64,000 nucleotides of DNA, from positions 434,001-498,000 of the forward strand of contig JAIXMN010000021.1 of assembly GCA_025716815.1 (NCBI GenBank), read 5' to 3'. Of this stretch, positions 53,612 through 64,000 are shown one piece after another. Numbering within the stretch: position 1 is the stretch's first letter; each line of letters begins with the position of its first letter. The position numbers were made by a program, and so were the translations under genes. The notes under the pieces are model-generated. The model was given only the letters and a program-made list of their open reading frames with translations, was not told the DNA's origin and did no database searches. The stretch is from Dichotomocladium elegans. Lineage: Eukaryota > Mucoromycota > Mucoromycetes > Mucorales > Lichtheimiaceae.

Positions 53612-56289
53612 ATGGCAACTGAAGCAGCAACCTCACAACATGTGCTGCAGAATGTGCTTTCGGACCCAAAACTCTTACGCTCCTTTGAATCTTACTTGCG
53701 ACGCATCGATGCCCATCAATATCTCCTCTTCGCCGAAACAATGTCACAGCTTCGTTACGACTATTCAAAATCTCCCGAAGTCGTCTTGAAAAGGTACAGC
53801 AATGATGCTTTTCCTTTTATTTAGCATTTCCTCGGCAATCCAACGTCTCACACAAACCGTTGTCCAGAATACACATGACCTTCTTTACACCGGATTCAAA
53901 ATATCGACTCGAGAACATCAGCACAATTGAGCAGGTCAACAATGATGTAAGCGCCTTACAGTGGGTCATTATTCGCCGAGAAGATGCGATTTCTGTACTC
54001 CTAGACAGCGAAGAAGAAGTGCTGTCCATACTGGTGAGTTGACGAATCCAGACCGAAGTTGCCTTATCTCATCCATTGTATCGATGTCGCTCTATGAAAT
54101 ATCAGCGTTTAAAAGTTGAAGAGTTTCTCCGAATGAAAGGCATTGATATTACGACTATTAAGCACCGGCCCTGTAAATACCAAAAACACGTTGTCATCGT
54201 CGGCGGTGGCTTTGCAGTAAGCCTAAATTTTTATTGCACGTGTCAATTGTCAAGTATTCCCGCCCATCTAAAGCTGAGTTTAGGGATTCACCGTTGCTTC
54301 TATTTTGGACCCAATGCCGCTATTCCATGTTACGATCATTGACACGAAGGGTACGCAATAACCAAAGAAAAAAAGGAAATTGACAGTCGTGTATTGATGC
54401 ATTATTATAGACTCCTTCGAATACACCCCCGGTATTGTTAAGCGATTAGTCAACCCCTCAGAATCAAGCTCGATGCGGGTGCGACACGACGCATATGTCC
54501 GCAATGGTAGGGTGATCATTGGCTATGCTACTCGGATCAACCACGGTGCAAAATCTATCTTGGTGAACGACGAAACGGTACGCACTTCCCTTGACATGAA
54601 TCATCGACACTCGTCTTACTCTTCCCTTTAGCTCTTCTTTGACTATCTTGTGATCGCCACCGGCAGCTCTTATGCCTCCCAGCTGAAATCAACCGATGTC
54701 TCTGTGCTTTATCGGCTCACCGGCTTGGAGCAGGTGCACGAGGAGCTCTTGAACGCCAAGCGCGTCTTAGTAGTTGGTACGGATCGCCCCCTATTTGGGC
54801 ATAAGCCTTGCAACGACGTTAACAAACAGACCTTCCATTTTAGGCGGTGGTCTCGTCGGATGTGAGCTCTCGTCGGAGATTGCGCTACGCACGTTTCCAG
54901 GCCCGTTCCCCCACAAGCAGGTGACGCTCGTGGACTCTCACCCTAAGGTGATCAGTCGCAGCGACTCGAACCAACGCGACAGGGCCATGCGGTATCTCTG
55001 CGATCTCGGCATTGAAGTCGTGTGCAACGAACGCATTGTCGATCTAGACGGGTCCGAAAACGCCGGTGTCTATCGTGGCTCAAGCGGTCGGGTCTACAGT
55101 GGGTACGACATGGTCTTCATGGCCACCGGCACCCGTCCAAACAGCCAACTTCTCCAGTCTTCTTCGGAGCTCGACTGCTGTGTTGACAGCTGGGGCAGGA
55201 TCTGCGTCAAGCCCACCCTTCAGATTGACCATTGGAAGTACCAACACATCTTCGCAGGTGGCGACAACACCAACGTGCTCGAGGAAAAAACCGGCTATGC
55301 CGCGACCCTCGCCGGAGTTTGCATTGCCCGAAATATCTGCCGCTTGGTAAAGGGTAAAACCCCGCTACGACAGGGCACCAAGGGCACCATGCCTGCCCCT
55401 GAGAGACCGCTCCATGGCATTGCTTCGCAAGGCGGTATTGGCAAACGTAAGTTGAAAAGTAACCATCGCTGTCTGAACCTCAAAACTTACACATGTCTTG
55501 TATAAAGAAAAATTGGGCATGCTCAAGAAAAAATTTGCATTTCTCAACCCAGCCTGGGCTGCCCTCAAGCTCTTTGACGAGCAGCAGTATCTAAAAATGG
55601 TCCAGGGCGAGGCCTTGCACTCTTGCGGTGTGATAGGCAAAATGCCCCGGCGCCTCACACTGCCTGCTCGTTATGCCCCCAACTACGCCCCCAATCTCAC
55701 GGCGGCCATCAAGGCTCTCGCGATCGAAGAGGGCGATGAGGAACCTGTCAACCTCCAGCAGAGTCAGTCGAGCAAAACCCCCTCTACCGGGACGATGACA
55801 AAGGCCGCCCTGGAAAAGTGCAAACTATCCGGAAATTTAACATCATCGACATCCGTCGCTACAGGGGTGAGCAAATATGCATCCTCGTCTTCAAGCAATC
55901 TGTCGTCGTGCACCGTCAGCAGCAGCAGTAGCAGCAGCAGCAGTAGCAGCGAGAGTATCAAGTCGTCATCGGACTCAACCCTCTACGACTTTTTAAATAA
56001 CCACTTCCAGTTTGGCGGCTCAAATGCGCCCTCGGCTGCATCCTCGACTGTGCCTTCAAGGACAACTTCCATTGCACCTTCAGCCACGGCTTCTATTGCA
56101 CCTTCGGCGACGACATCGACCATCACAACGTCATCGGAAAATCAGAGATGGCTGGAAGAAACTTTTGTGCCAAGACACACCACCGGCAGACGGCGAGGTA
56201 CCTCTATCTCGAGAAAAGCGCGTGCCTATCGCCGCTCAAGCATGCCTTCCATTGACAAATCGCTGTTTGTGTCCTCGATCCCTCTATGA
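53612..56289 (+). CDS. RGS-like domain fused to FSP1/AIF-type FAD oxidoreductase
   Basis: Exons 53612-53793, 53868-54033, 54106-54216, 54284-54350, 54411-about 54576 and three more join without frame breaks. Residues about 1-125 form an RGS-like helical module: HVLQNVLSDPKLLRSFESYL, AHQYLLFAETMSQLRYDY, then HMTFFTPDSKYRLENI and RLKVEEFLRMKGID. From about residue 140 a pyridine-nucleotide disulfide reductase fold of the AIFM2/FSP1/Ndi1-like class follows: KHVVIVGGGFAGFTVASILD (first dinucleotide motif), SFEYTPGIVKRLV, FFDYLVIATGSSYASQL, RVLVVGGGLVGCELSSEIAL (second motif), MVFMATGTRPNSQLL and YQHIFAGGDNTNVLEEKTGY (FAD contact). The C-terminus adds KFAFLNPAWAALKLFDE and a long Ser/Thr-rich disordered tail. 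The oxidoreductase call is firm. The RGS call rests on pattern resemblance, and the fusion on splice continuity. Confidence 0.8.
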
Positions 56290-57219
56290 ATCAAATTTAC
56301 TGTCTCTTTCGCGCTGGTTTCTTGCTGTTCTACGTTTCTCACCATCCACCACCTCCATCTACCACCCTAAAAATTGTTAACAACCTTTTCCTTCTCCCTT
56401 CGTTCAGTCCTCTTCCGCCCGACACGTACAATCCATCACATAGATTTCTTTTTTTTCTCTTCTGCATTTTTATGTATTGTTGTATTTCTTGTTATATGCT
56501 ATTCATCGTTTCTTTGCCAATTTCTCTAGACCAAGGATTATCCCCCTCCCTCCCTCTTTCCTTCTTTTCCACATCAACTTTATAGCTCCGCCTCTTTTCT
56601 TCTTCCATTAATACAGTGCTAGGCTTTAAGTTGCATCATCCGCATCACCCCCGGAAAAAGAATGTCAGCTTAACAACCAATTTGTTTATTCCGTATTTCA
56701 TTATTGGTTCCCAAATAAGGCTAGTTGTCAGTCTGTAGTATAAACACCTTGATACCATCGACCTCGTTTGACATGGATGGTTTGAAAAGGAGGGTCTTCT
56801 TTCGACGTGACACGAGAACTGTCAAGGTAATGAAAAAGAATGCTCAGCAACGGGAGTGAGCGAGATCATCCCCTGATTCAAGCCACGAATGGGAAGAAGC
56901 TAATTTCGGGTGACTGCAAATCACTGTGCGATTCACACCTCAAAGCAACCATGACCCTTCTTTGCCGTTTGCCCTCTCATGAGCCAATGGAATCTCAGGA
57001 AGCATTCAGGAATCATTCTGGAATCCCTAAGAGCCAGTCAGTAACGCACGTGCCGCTAAGAACAGCCAGCAATTGGTAACGAAAGAATAGGACACTTGAC
57101 TTTCTCTAGATATCCAACACATAGGCCCAAAGAGAAATGTGTGTTGAGAGTCCAAAAAAAAAAGAAGCTTCTCTTCTTCCTTCTTATTATCTTTATAAGC
57201 TATATAGGCCTTAACCGCA
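56290..57219. other. Intergenic region between the oxidoreductase fusion and bHLH genes
   Basis: Long pyrimidine-rich stretches, presumably the 3' UTR of the left gene and the promoter/leader of the right one. Nothing else recognised. Confidence 0.4.
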
Positions 57220-58113
57220 ATGACCCATCTATCACCGCCTCAGTCATCCACACCATCGACTGCAGACTCACAGTCGCCCTTAATCAACAAACGTCAACGA
57301 TCCTCTATAGCGACAAGTGACGACTCCTCGCCCACATCCAAGCTGAAGCGACGACCATCACAACCGCCACCGGCCGCACTGCCGCCGCCCATTATTCCAT
57401 ATCCACAGCAAAACCCCATCCCCGCCCACCCACATCTCGTTCCTTTCTATCCTGTGTATATCCCTGTTCCGGCGTCCAATACAGCATCGTCCTCTGCGGA
57501 TTCCCCACGACCTCCTGGCTTGGGATCGCCGCCCGTCGTTGCGCAGCATCCAACAGCCGCCGGCTTCTATCGTCCGACTACGTCGTCGCCTACGCTCTAT
57601 GGTCAATATCCGTCACCAGCGCGCCCGGGTACGGCTGACGAGCGCGAACAAGCTCGTCGGGTGTCTCACTCGGCCATCGAACGAAGACGACGCGAGCGCA
57701 TCAATGACAAAATCATCCAGCTGCGACAGTTGATTCCATCGTGCGCAGACCAAGAACATCTCAACAAGGTGACCATTCTCCAGAGTGCGATTGATTACAT
57801 CTCCTATCTCAAAAAGATGGCTGAGAACAAGGATGGTGGCGCTCTTGCAGAATCGCTGAAAATCGACAGTCTCAAGATCCAATCCCCCCGTTCCATGGTC
57901 CCCAAGGAGGTCGCCCCGTTCACTACCCAGTTCGCTGTGGGTCCACGGCATCCGCCGACCCCTCCACCCTTATCATCCGAACCAGAACCACCCGCACGTG
58001 CGATCAAGCCCAAGGATATTATGGGCGAAAAATCGAACGGGCCATCATTACCATTGCTTGAGGAAACAGGATCAGCGAACATGAGTGTGGATGCCATGTT
58101 GTGCAGCAAGTGA
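57220..58113 (+). CDS. bHLH transcription factor
   Basis: A single exon of 297 residues. The N-terminal 145 residues are Pro/Ser-rich and disordered (KLKRRPSQPPPAALPPPIIP). The bHLH domain lies at about residues 146-205: basic region RRVSHSAIERRRRERINDKI with the His, Glu and Arg positions that contact CANNTG/CACGTG E-boxes, helix 1 IIQLRQLIPSCADQE, and helix 2 LNKVTILQSAIDYISYLKKM. There is no clear leucine zipper after helix 2, only a short continuation. The C-terminal region is Pro-rich. The exact regulon cannot be told; fungal relatives control lipid, sterol and developmental genes. Confidence 0.92.
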   Translation: MTHLSPPQSSTPSTADSQSPLINKRQRSSIATSDDSSPTSKLKRRPSQPPPAALPPPIIPYPQQNPIPAHPHLVPFYPVYIPVPASNTASSSADSPRPPGLGSPPVVAQHPTAAGFYRPTTSSPTLYGQYPSPARPGTADEREQARRVSHSAIERRRRERINDKIIQLRQLIPSCADQEHLNKVTILQSAIDYISYLKKMAENKDGGALAESLKIDSLKIQSPRSMVPKEVAPFTTQFAVGPRHPPTPPPLSSEPEPPARAIKPKDIMGEKSNGPSLPLLEETGSANMSVDAMLCSK

Positions 58114-58233
58114 AAAGAGTAAAAAAGCATCCTTTATATGTATATACAAGCTGTAATATAATCTATTATTTATATGCCATTCGTTCCTGTCTGGAAGAGG
58201 TGGTGGGTTGATGGGAGGGAACCATCGAAGGAA

Positions 58234-60127
58234 TCACCAAATGTACCGCAAGTTCACCCGATCCTTCTCGATCGCTAGATTTCCTTTGGTCGTCGCATAG
58301 GCACTCAATTCCTGTCTCCAATAGAACGCCTGCTCGACTGTATCTGCATAAAAGAACATTTTGCCGTCGAGATCGTCTCCGGCCTTTGCGATGGAGGTCC
58401 TGTGGAACTGCAAAACCACACCTCGAGAAGAAGCCATATAGACCCGTTCCTGGTCATCCTCGGAAGGCTCCATCACTGTTCGGATATTAGCAATCGTGAT
58501 TGTATCGACCAACGATCCTTTATAAGTGGCATTATACAGGTCAAGATATGCGTTTTCTCTGAGCTTGACCCAATACCGTATCCAGATCTATCATCAATCT
58601 CGCGTTAGAATATATATATGTGTGTACATAGACATGTTATGACGTTGGTCTTCTTACTGGATGTGCCTCGCCACGGACATAGAATGTCAAGTATCCTCCT
58701 TGGCGGCAATTTTGAAAGTCTTGCGAGCGATGACAGGCGGCGGCCGCAATGAACTTGTGCAACGCGGAAGGATGCGCTGGCTGATTGTCGAGGCGAAACA
58801 TGATCATCACCTCCACATCAAATGACCGCTGCCCCTTTGCTAGGGGAGGTGTAAGCGTGTACCTGGATGTGCCCTGAGTGGCAGCAAACTGATCGACAGA
58901 TTCACCTGACAGGAGCTGCTTCGAGCCAATAACAGGCATCGGATGATGATCGCCCGGTCCAGAACATAAATCCTTGAGCCACTTAATCCCGTCCTTCACC
59001 CGGGCGGGTATAAGCGGTTGGCCCCTCAACAGGAGCTTCAGTTCAAACGGCCCGTCCACAGGACTAGTCAGGATATTAGAATGATATATAGGGATTCACG
59101 CACCTACACACACACACACATTGGTAGGGAGAGAGGGAATCAACGTACAATACAAAGGTCTGCTCAGGCCTTGCGGTACTCGTGTTCCTTCCAACACGTT
59201 TGATGAATCCCATATGCGAATGAATCATCACACCGTCTAGCTGAACTTCCAGATGGTACTCGTATTCTATTAAAAAGCAGTAACAATAATGAGCATTTTC
59301 ATGCATGGACCCAAGCCCAGATGGGCGGCAACCAATCATTCCACTTGCCTCGTCCAGATGCGAAGTTGGTAATCTGAAGAACTAAAACAAGGGGTGGGGG
59401 GAAAGAGCATAGGTTCAGTGACATCCATTCCATTACACACATACACGCATGCGCGCGCGTACAACACATTTCCCCTCCTTAGCTAGAATTATCCCTAATG
59501 TACTTTTGCAATGCAACATCTTGGTCGTGCCCTGAGCGATGGATCTAGACTCTTGATGCATATGACTTTTCGTTCGTGGGGTTTTGTTTGCTCCAAGTGG
59601 GACAAATTATCTCCTTACCTTGACGGCTGCAAGTGGTTCACGTTGGCATCGTACATGTTCTGCTCCTGGTCAAGCGTAACGGATGCCTCCTTTTTATGAA
59701 ATGGCTGTCCAAACCAGGTCATTGCCTTACGGATGCCGTCGTGGTGGTACGTCTGCGTTATGCGCGAGGAATCGGGATCTTTGTGGCTCCTGGCGATGGC
59801 AGACAATGTGATTGACGACACCGGATGTTTCTTTTTGGCTGCCATTCGATGGCGGCTTAACGAATGCCACAAGCGAGGCTGGACGAGCTCAATGGATTCT
59901 GAGGATGAGGACGACATGGAGACCGCCTCGTTTTGTTCAGGAGGACGATCATCCTTGTATTTCTGCTCCCCTTCGGTTTCCTGCACTACGGGTTGGACCT
60001 GTCCTGCCCTCGCCCAAGTTGCTTTATGCAAGAGCTTATTGCGTAACATGGGAGCAGATTGGAAAGTTTTGGCAGTGGATACGAAAAAGTTGTTGACTTC
60101 GTTAGAGATCTCCTGGAGATTATCCAT
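58234..60127 (-). CDS. Anillin-like/PH-domain protein (tentative)
   Basis: The start chosen at 60127 (MDNLQEISNEVNNFFVSTAK) leads into a polar, Ser-rich N-terminal region (EAVSMSSSSSESIELVQPRL, KKHPVSSITLSAIARSHKDP). After an intron, LQITNFASGRGK joins EYEYHLEVQLDGVMIHSHMG and FIKRVGRNTSTARPEQTFVL, then SPVDGPFELKLLLRGQPLIP, a C2-like beta domain. Further exons read RSFDVEVMIMFRLDNQPAHP, GGYLTFYVRGEAHP and WIRYWVKLRENAYLDLYNAT, with DDLDGKMFFYADTVEQAFYW and RQELSAYATTKGNLA at the end, which is a PH domain. C2-like then PH is the arrangement of anillin/Bud4/Mid2-type septum proteins. An upstream ATG at 60214 would add a hydrophobic stretch and is probably untranslated. No orthologue is claimed. 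Confidence 0.6.
59103..59121. repeat. (CA)n microsatellite in the anillin-like gene
   Basis: Short alternating CA run in the intron between the exon ending ...PEQTFVL and the exon starting SPVDGPFEL. Confidence 0.75.
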
Positions 60128-60430
60128 GGCCAATGTCAAGACGAAAATGATACTGAAAAAATAAAAGCAAAGACATTGTGTGTATGTGCATTTGGAAGGA
60201 AGCGAGATTCGCATTCCATGGTTAGTTAAATTTCCGAAGACTCATTCTTCATAAGCTAAATATCCTCCAATGCAATTCTGGGTGTGTTATATACTACAGA
60301 CGTATGTTTTATGGATTATCTCTTTTTTTCATAACTGCTAATGGCGAAAAGAGAAAACTGGCATACTGGAAAAGAAGATGCATATGTTTGCGTGTTCAGA
60401 GCATTAGGATGAACTAGAGAATGGTGCAAT
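60128..60430. promoter_or_regulatory. Gap between the Crh-type gene 3' end and the anillin-like gene start
   Basis: No supported ORF; promoter and leader of the leftward anillin-like gene are expected here. Confidence 0.35.
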
Positions 60431-61803
60431 TCAGCTGATAATAGTGTTATATTCAGGATTGCACTCGCTCTCAACGCTTTTGATATAAGCTGTGATACTA
60501 TCGTGCTTGCTCCACTGGAGAAATGAATAGTGCATAGATGAGTGTCTGTGTGTTGCGGTTAATATGACAAATACACGTCGCTGACTTACGTCAATTGGGC
60601 CCCATGCCCATTGAGCAGTGCCCGGTTCTGTGCTTCCATCCCACAAGCCAAGTTGGATACGTCTAATTGTAGGTATTCAGTGTTTGTTAGCGATATTTTG
60701 AAGCAGTAGTCTACTTTTTGGCGTAGATGAACTTACGAAGGCTGGGTTGGGTACTTGCATACTCCATTAGCTTCGCATGTATCTGCCTTGTTCAACGTAC
60801 GAACAGGTTGGCCATCAATGGACCAGATGATGCGGTCAGGACTCCTACAAATCCAAGGCGTGGGGGAAAGGGAATAAGGTGGAAAACGGACGTGTCAGCA
60901 TGCAGCCTTTAGGTTCTAGTGTTTACCAAGGCATGTTTTGCAAAGCACGAACCAGTCAATTGTATAATCGTGGAACGCTTCGTGCGTCTGATCTCCAGGC
61001 ACCTCGTGGTTTTTACCATTCTTGCCATAGACGATTTTTTTGCCCCAAAAAAAGTTGCTCCTAAAGAAAAGGACCACGTTTTAAGGAAATGATATTTCCA
61101 GCATCAGCAGAACGAGCAAAGACAAAAGACTTACTGTGCATGCGTTCCATCGGCTGAATTAATAAATAAATAGCAAGGCACGTTAGAGCGGAGTCCCCTT
61201 AAAGCAAAAGGTATATGAGATGCGTCCTACCTCCTATCAACTCAAAATCAATTTCATCGCTACCGTCGCCAATGAGAATCATTGCTGTGACAGCACCACC
61301 AACGGGAGTCGTCTTTGCTCTCGCAGTGAATTTGCCGTAGTGCATATATGTAGTAGCATTAAAAGTTGGACCTTGGCCAGCCTCTTGGTTATAGGGGAGA
61401 CCTATATGTCCAAAAGGAAAAACAGGAGTATGTGATTAGATAATAAGGTTTTATAGGTAGCACCCTCTCTCGCAGACCGTGCCAGGAGTGGGTGAGGGAG
61501 CAAAACGTGCGGGTGCCTGTTGTTGCATATTATACCTTGATTCTCATCGAACTTGCGAACATACTGTGATGGAGGCATAATCTTCATCTCGAGCCCGTTG
61601 CCGTTTCTGGTGTACGTTTTGCTGCCACCATAGGTGTTGACCCATCCATCCATGCTTTTGCTGAAGTCTGTCTTGTAATTGCGGCATTCCACCTTGCCGG
61701 ATGGACCGCGACGCACGGCAGGGCTTGCTTGGACAGCCTGAAGCATGACTGCAGCTACAAGGCCAAGAAGAACAACGAGATACTGGGAAGCCAATTTAGA
61801 CAT
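60431..61803 (-). CDS. Crh-type GH16 cell-wall transglycosylase
   Basis: Secreted enzyme of the GH16 Crh/Utr2 group that links chitin to glucan in the cell wall. The start at 61803 gives a signal peptide (MSKLASQYLVVLLGLVAAVM LQAVQA), then VECRNYKTDFSKSMDGWVNT. Exons continue GLPYNQEAGQGPTFNATTYM, HYGKFTAKTKTTPVGGAVTA with the catalytic motif DEIDFELIGG (nucleophile and acid glutamates), SNFFWGKKIVYGKNGKNHEV, EAFHDYTIDW, SPDRIIWSIDGQPVRTLNKA and RIQLGLWDGSTEPGTAQWAW GP. These are the usual Crh landmarks. The end (SVESECNPEYNTIIS) lacks a long Ser/Thr tail or GPI signal, so it may be fully secreted, unlike yeast Crh1. At least six small introns are implied. Confidence 0.9.
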
Positions 61804-62646
61804 GATGATAATGGTTATCGATCAAAAGGGAAAATGGGAAAAGAGAGAGTATATGGTGTGTGGAATAAGAATCTTCGTCTGTGGAAAGGATTCCTTAACC
61901 TTTCAATTTCGAATGTTCAGGGCTGTCTTTAAATACACTGGAAAATCCCCTCCCGTCCACCTGGTCTTCGCTTTTCTTATTTTAGATGCCCCTATACCCA
62001 TAAAGCTGACTTTATTGTATATAATTAGATCATTGTGTCTCTTGGAACATTTTCCATTGACGATCGCCCTTTTGATCAATTTGGAGATGTCTCTCGAATT
62101 TCGTGGGACACTTGCATCTACAGGATACAGCGCCAAACTTGTTTCAGGGACACTCTTGCTTCTTCTTCCTTCTAAAGGATAGTGATGGCGTCTATAATAG
62201 AGCGCCTTAGGATGGTTACTTATCTTAATGTCATGGCAACGTTGTCATGTCTGTTTGTGAAACATCCACCCAGACTTAAAGTCCACTGTTGCAGAATTCT
62301 AAAACAGGAACACAAAGAGGTCTGGCCCAGCTATTAACCGATTACTCCGTTCCGATGACAGTTAGAAAATCGTGCCTTTGTTTAACGGAGCATATGCAGA
62401 ATATTATATAGGTCATGTATTAGTCCGAAAATTGGGTCTTTGTTAAGAATCAGATTGTTTGCCGTCTGCATATACAATCGCAGTTGTTTCTTTTGTTTCT
62501 ACTTTAAAGAACGCACTGATATCTTTACTCCCAGAAGTTACTTTTCTTGTTCGTTTTATGCCACGTCCGGTGCGTTTCTCACTGGCCGCTATCTTTCCCT
62601 ACAAATGTTCTCGAGCGTAAGCAGTTTTTTGTAGTCATGTTTTTCA
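61804..62646. promoter_or_regulatory. Region between the Crh-type gene start and the MutY gene 3' end
   Basis: The left part must contain the Crh gene promoter. The rest is AT-rich with no supported ORF. Confidence 0.4.
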
Positions 62647-64000
62647 TTAAAACGAAATGCATGCCTTATTTTCAAATTCTTCAACGAGTTTAAGCGCCTT
62701 TTTTAAACCGGTTGGGATCGGCGACCGTTTGAGCTCAGCGAGGTCTATCCACCGTACGTTATTCTCACTGCTATTATTGCCGTTGATGACAAGGGCATCT
62801 AGCGGCATATCAAGACGTATCCATTCGATATGGTATACTTTGCGGATATGTGAAAATAAATGGACCACGCTGCCGACATCTTGTCGTTGAATATTCCTGT
62901 CCTCTGGCAAAGATATCCCATATCGGTCCTGAAGGAAGGCCGATGCACGTTCTGATCTCTCATTGTATGTTGTCTGCGTCGACGTGAGCTCAAGGCTGGG
63001 GAATTCCCATAGTCCTGCCAAGAGCCCTTTGGTGTAATCGTGTATGTGTTAAATTAAGCCATGCGAATTTAATCAAGGAAAAGAAATATGAACTCTACCT
63101 GTGGCAGGTCGCTTTGAAATCAAGAATTTAGGTATGCCATTGTCCTTTGTTTGCAGGATGTATACTGCGCACTCTATCGGTTTCCAAGTTATATGGGCGG
63201 GTGTTTAGGGAATAAGTACCATCACAACAACGCTTACCTTCATCTCGAGGTTTTTTCTTTTCCGGTTTTGCAGGGTATCTACAATGATTGAGTGTCTGAT
63301 ATGGCAGTGCATCGGGGTGTTTGTGTTACCGAGTCACAGCATAATCTTTCAGTTCCAAATCCGACTCAATGGCAGGACAATATTGACATTCTAAATAAAC
63401 CAAGGTTCCAGTAACCCCCAGAAAATGACATCAGCAAATTCCCAAGGAGTCTGTCTGATCCAGCACTTACCGTGGTCCCCACTCCGCTTCCGTTTTGTCC
63501 CATTTCCGTTTCCATCCCAGAACCCGGCCGTCATGAGCTGCGAGTATGTCCCAGTCTGCGCCAATGCCCGACAAGACTGACTCAACGGACATGCTGCACA
63601 GTTCGGTGATTGTGGGGTGCATATCCTTGCACCGAGCTCCATCATAGCCTGATTGAAGTCACCCGGACGATCCTCAGGCACAAGACTACCAGCAATGTCC
63701 CAAAACAATTCAACGACGTTTGCCTTTTTTGGGTCAGCCCCTATTGCCCGGAGTCTCGAGATTACACGGATCACATTTCCGTCCACAACAGGTGTCTTCT
63801 GGTTAAACACAATGGACGCTACAGCGCCAGCGGTGTATCTTCCAACTCCAGGGATATGCTGCTGAAGATCTTTGGCATTATCAGGCAGAATCCCATCAAA
63901 CATCTCGACAACCTTTTGAGCACCTTCCCATAATCGTCTAGCGCGCGAATAGTACCCGAGTCCTGCCCAGAGTCTATTGACTTGCTAATCGGGATAAATA
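62647..64000 (-). CDS. MYH1: Adenine DNA glycosylase MutY/MYH (partial, N-terminus beyond window)
   Basis: Base-excision repair glycosylase removing adenine opposite 8-oxoguanine. The visible exons read, from the right edge, VNRLWAGLGYYSRARRLWEG, then LQQHIPGVGRYTAGAVASIV, the helix-hairpin-helix followed by the catalytic aspartate region VVDGNVIRVISRLRA. The iron-sulfur cluster is C-x6-C-x2-C-x5-C (CTPQSPNCAACPLSQSC). Small exons then give ECQYCPAIESDLELKDYAVT, YPAKPEKKKPRDE, ECAVYILQTKDNG, PKFLISKRPATG and GLLAGLWEFPSLELT, the start of the C-terminal NUDIX-like 8-oxoG recognition domain, ending VEEFENKACISF. The first about 60-100 residues lie beyond position 64000. All motifs that can be checked are intact. 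Confidence 0.94.

Noticed and set aside
54650..54865. Apparent frame ending inside the oxidoreductase
   Set aside because: Explained by an intron within the second dinucleotide-binding motif; after splicing, VLVVGGGLVGCE is intact.
60128..60214. Upstream ATG giving the anillin-like protein a hydrophobic N-terminus
   Set aside because: A signal-like sequence is unlikely on a C2/PH cytosolic protein; the internal ATG at 60127 fits better.

Overview
The window is nuclear DNA of a filamentous fungus, most likely an early-diverging one (Mucoromycota-like; inferred from gene content and style, no phylogeny was run). It has about 25 intron-containing protein genes on both strands, with mostly short GT-AG introns (about 50-120 nt) and short intergenic gaps. 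The families are typical of fungi: ACR3, Bud6, a Hof1/Cdc15-type F-BAR-SH3 protein, SAGA Spt20, Gap1-type RasGAP, a Crh-type GH16 enzyme, Kgd4, Tpc1 and Vps68. I saw no rRNA gene, convincing tRNA gene, CRISPR array or prokaryotic feature.

Layout. 1-5.4 kb: gene-poor, with decayed ORF fragments. 5.4-8.0 kb: arsenite transporter ACR3 (-) diverging from a small secreted protein (+). 8.5-14.7 kb: BUD6 (+) converging on an F-BAR/SH3 gene (-). 14.8-19.1 kb: SPT20 (-) with very long glutamine tracts. 19.4-24.0 kb: a small SET protein (+) and mitochondrial leucyl-tRNA synthetase (+). 24.0-25.9 kb: unresolved. 26.0-29.2 kb: U2SURP/SR140 splicing factor (+). 29.4-30.5 kb: TAN1/THUMPD1 (-). 30.7-31.0 kb: transposase relic. 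31.3-32.1 kb: an unrecognised, possibly broken gene (-). 32.2-35.3 kb: RasGAP (-). 36.5-37.3 kb: Vps68/TMEM50 (-). 37.8-42.0 kb: ribosomal proteins eL8 (-) and uL14 (+) flanking an acidic membrane protein (-). 42.3-45.1 kb: Rab2-type GTPase (-), a four-TM protein (+) and KGD4 (-). 45.9-46.3 kb: a second relic of the same transposase. 47.2-51.3 kb: a coiled-coil protein, the thiamine pyrophosphate carrier and peptidyl-tRNA hydrolase 2 (all +). 53.6-58.1 kb: an RGS-like/FSP1-AIF-like fusion and a bHLH factor (both +). 58.2-61.8 kb: a PH-domain, anillin-like protein and a Crh-type glycosidase (both -). 62.6-64.0 kb: adenine DNA glycosylase MutY (-), running off the right edge.

The genes form no pathway cluster. 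They cover general housekeeping: translation (eL8, uL14, LeuRS, Pth2, Tan1), mitochondria (LeuRS, Kgd4, Tpc1), membrane traffic (Rab2, Vps68), splicing and transcription (U2SURP, Spt20, bHLH), and polarity, cytokinesis and wall (Bud6, F-BAR-SH3, anillin-like, RasGAP, Crh). The most unusual items are: an in-frame fusion of an RGS-like helical domain to a two-dinucleotide-fold FSP1/AIF-type oxidoreductase; a 27-nt ACR3 intron that is almost wholly a perfect hairpin; a Rab P-loop split over 22-nt and 11-nt exons; and same-sense GGAT repeats in the first introns of two nearby ribosomal protein genes. Exon boundaries were worked out by eye from reading-frame continuity, GT/AG sites and family motifs, and need transcript confirmation.
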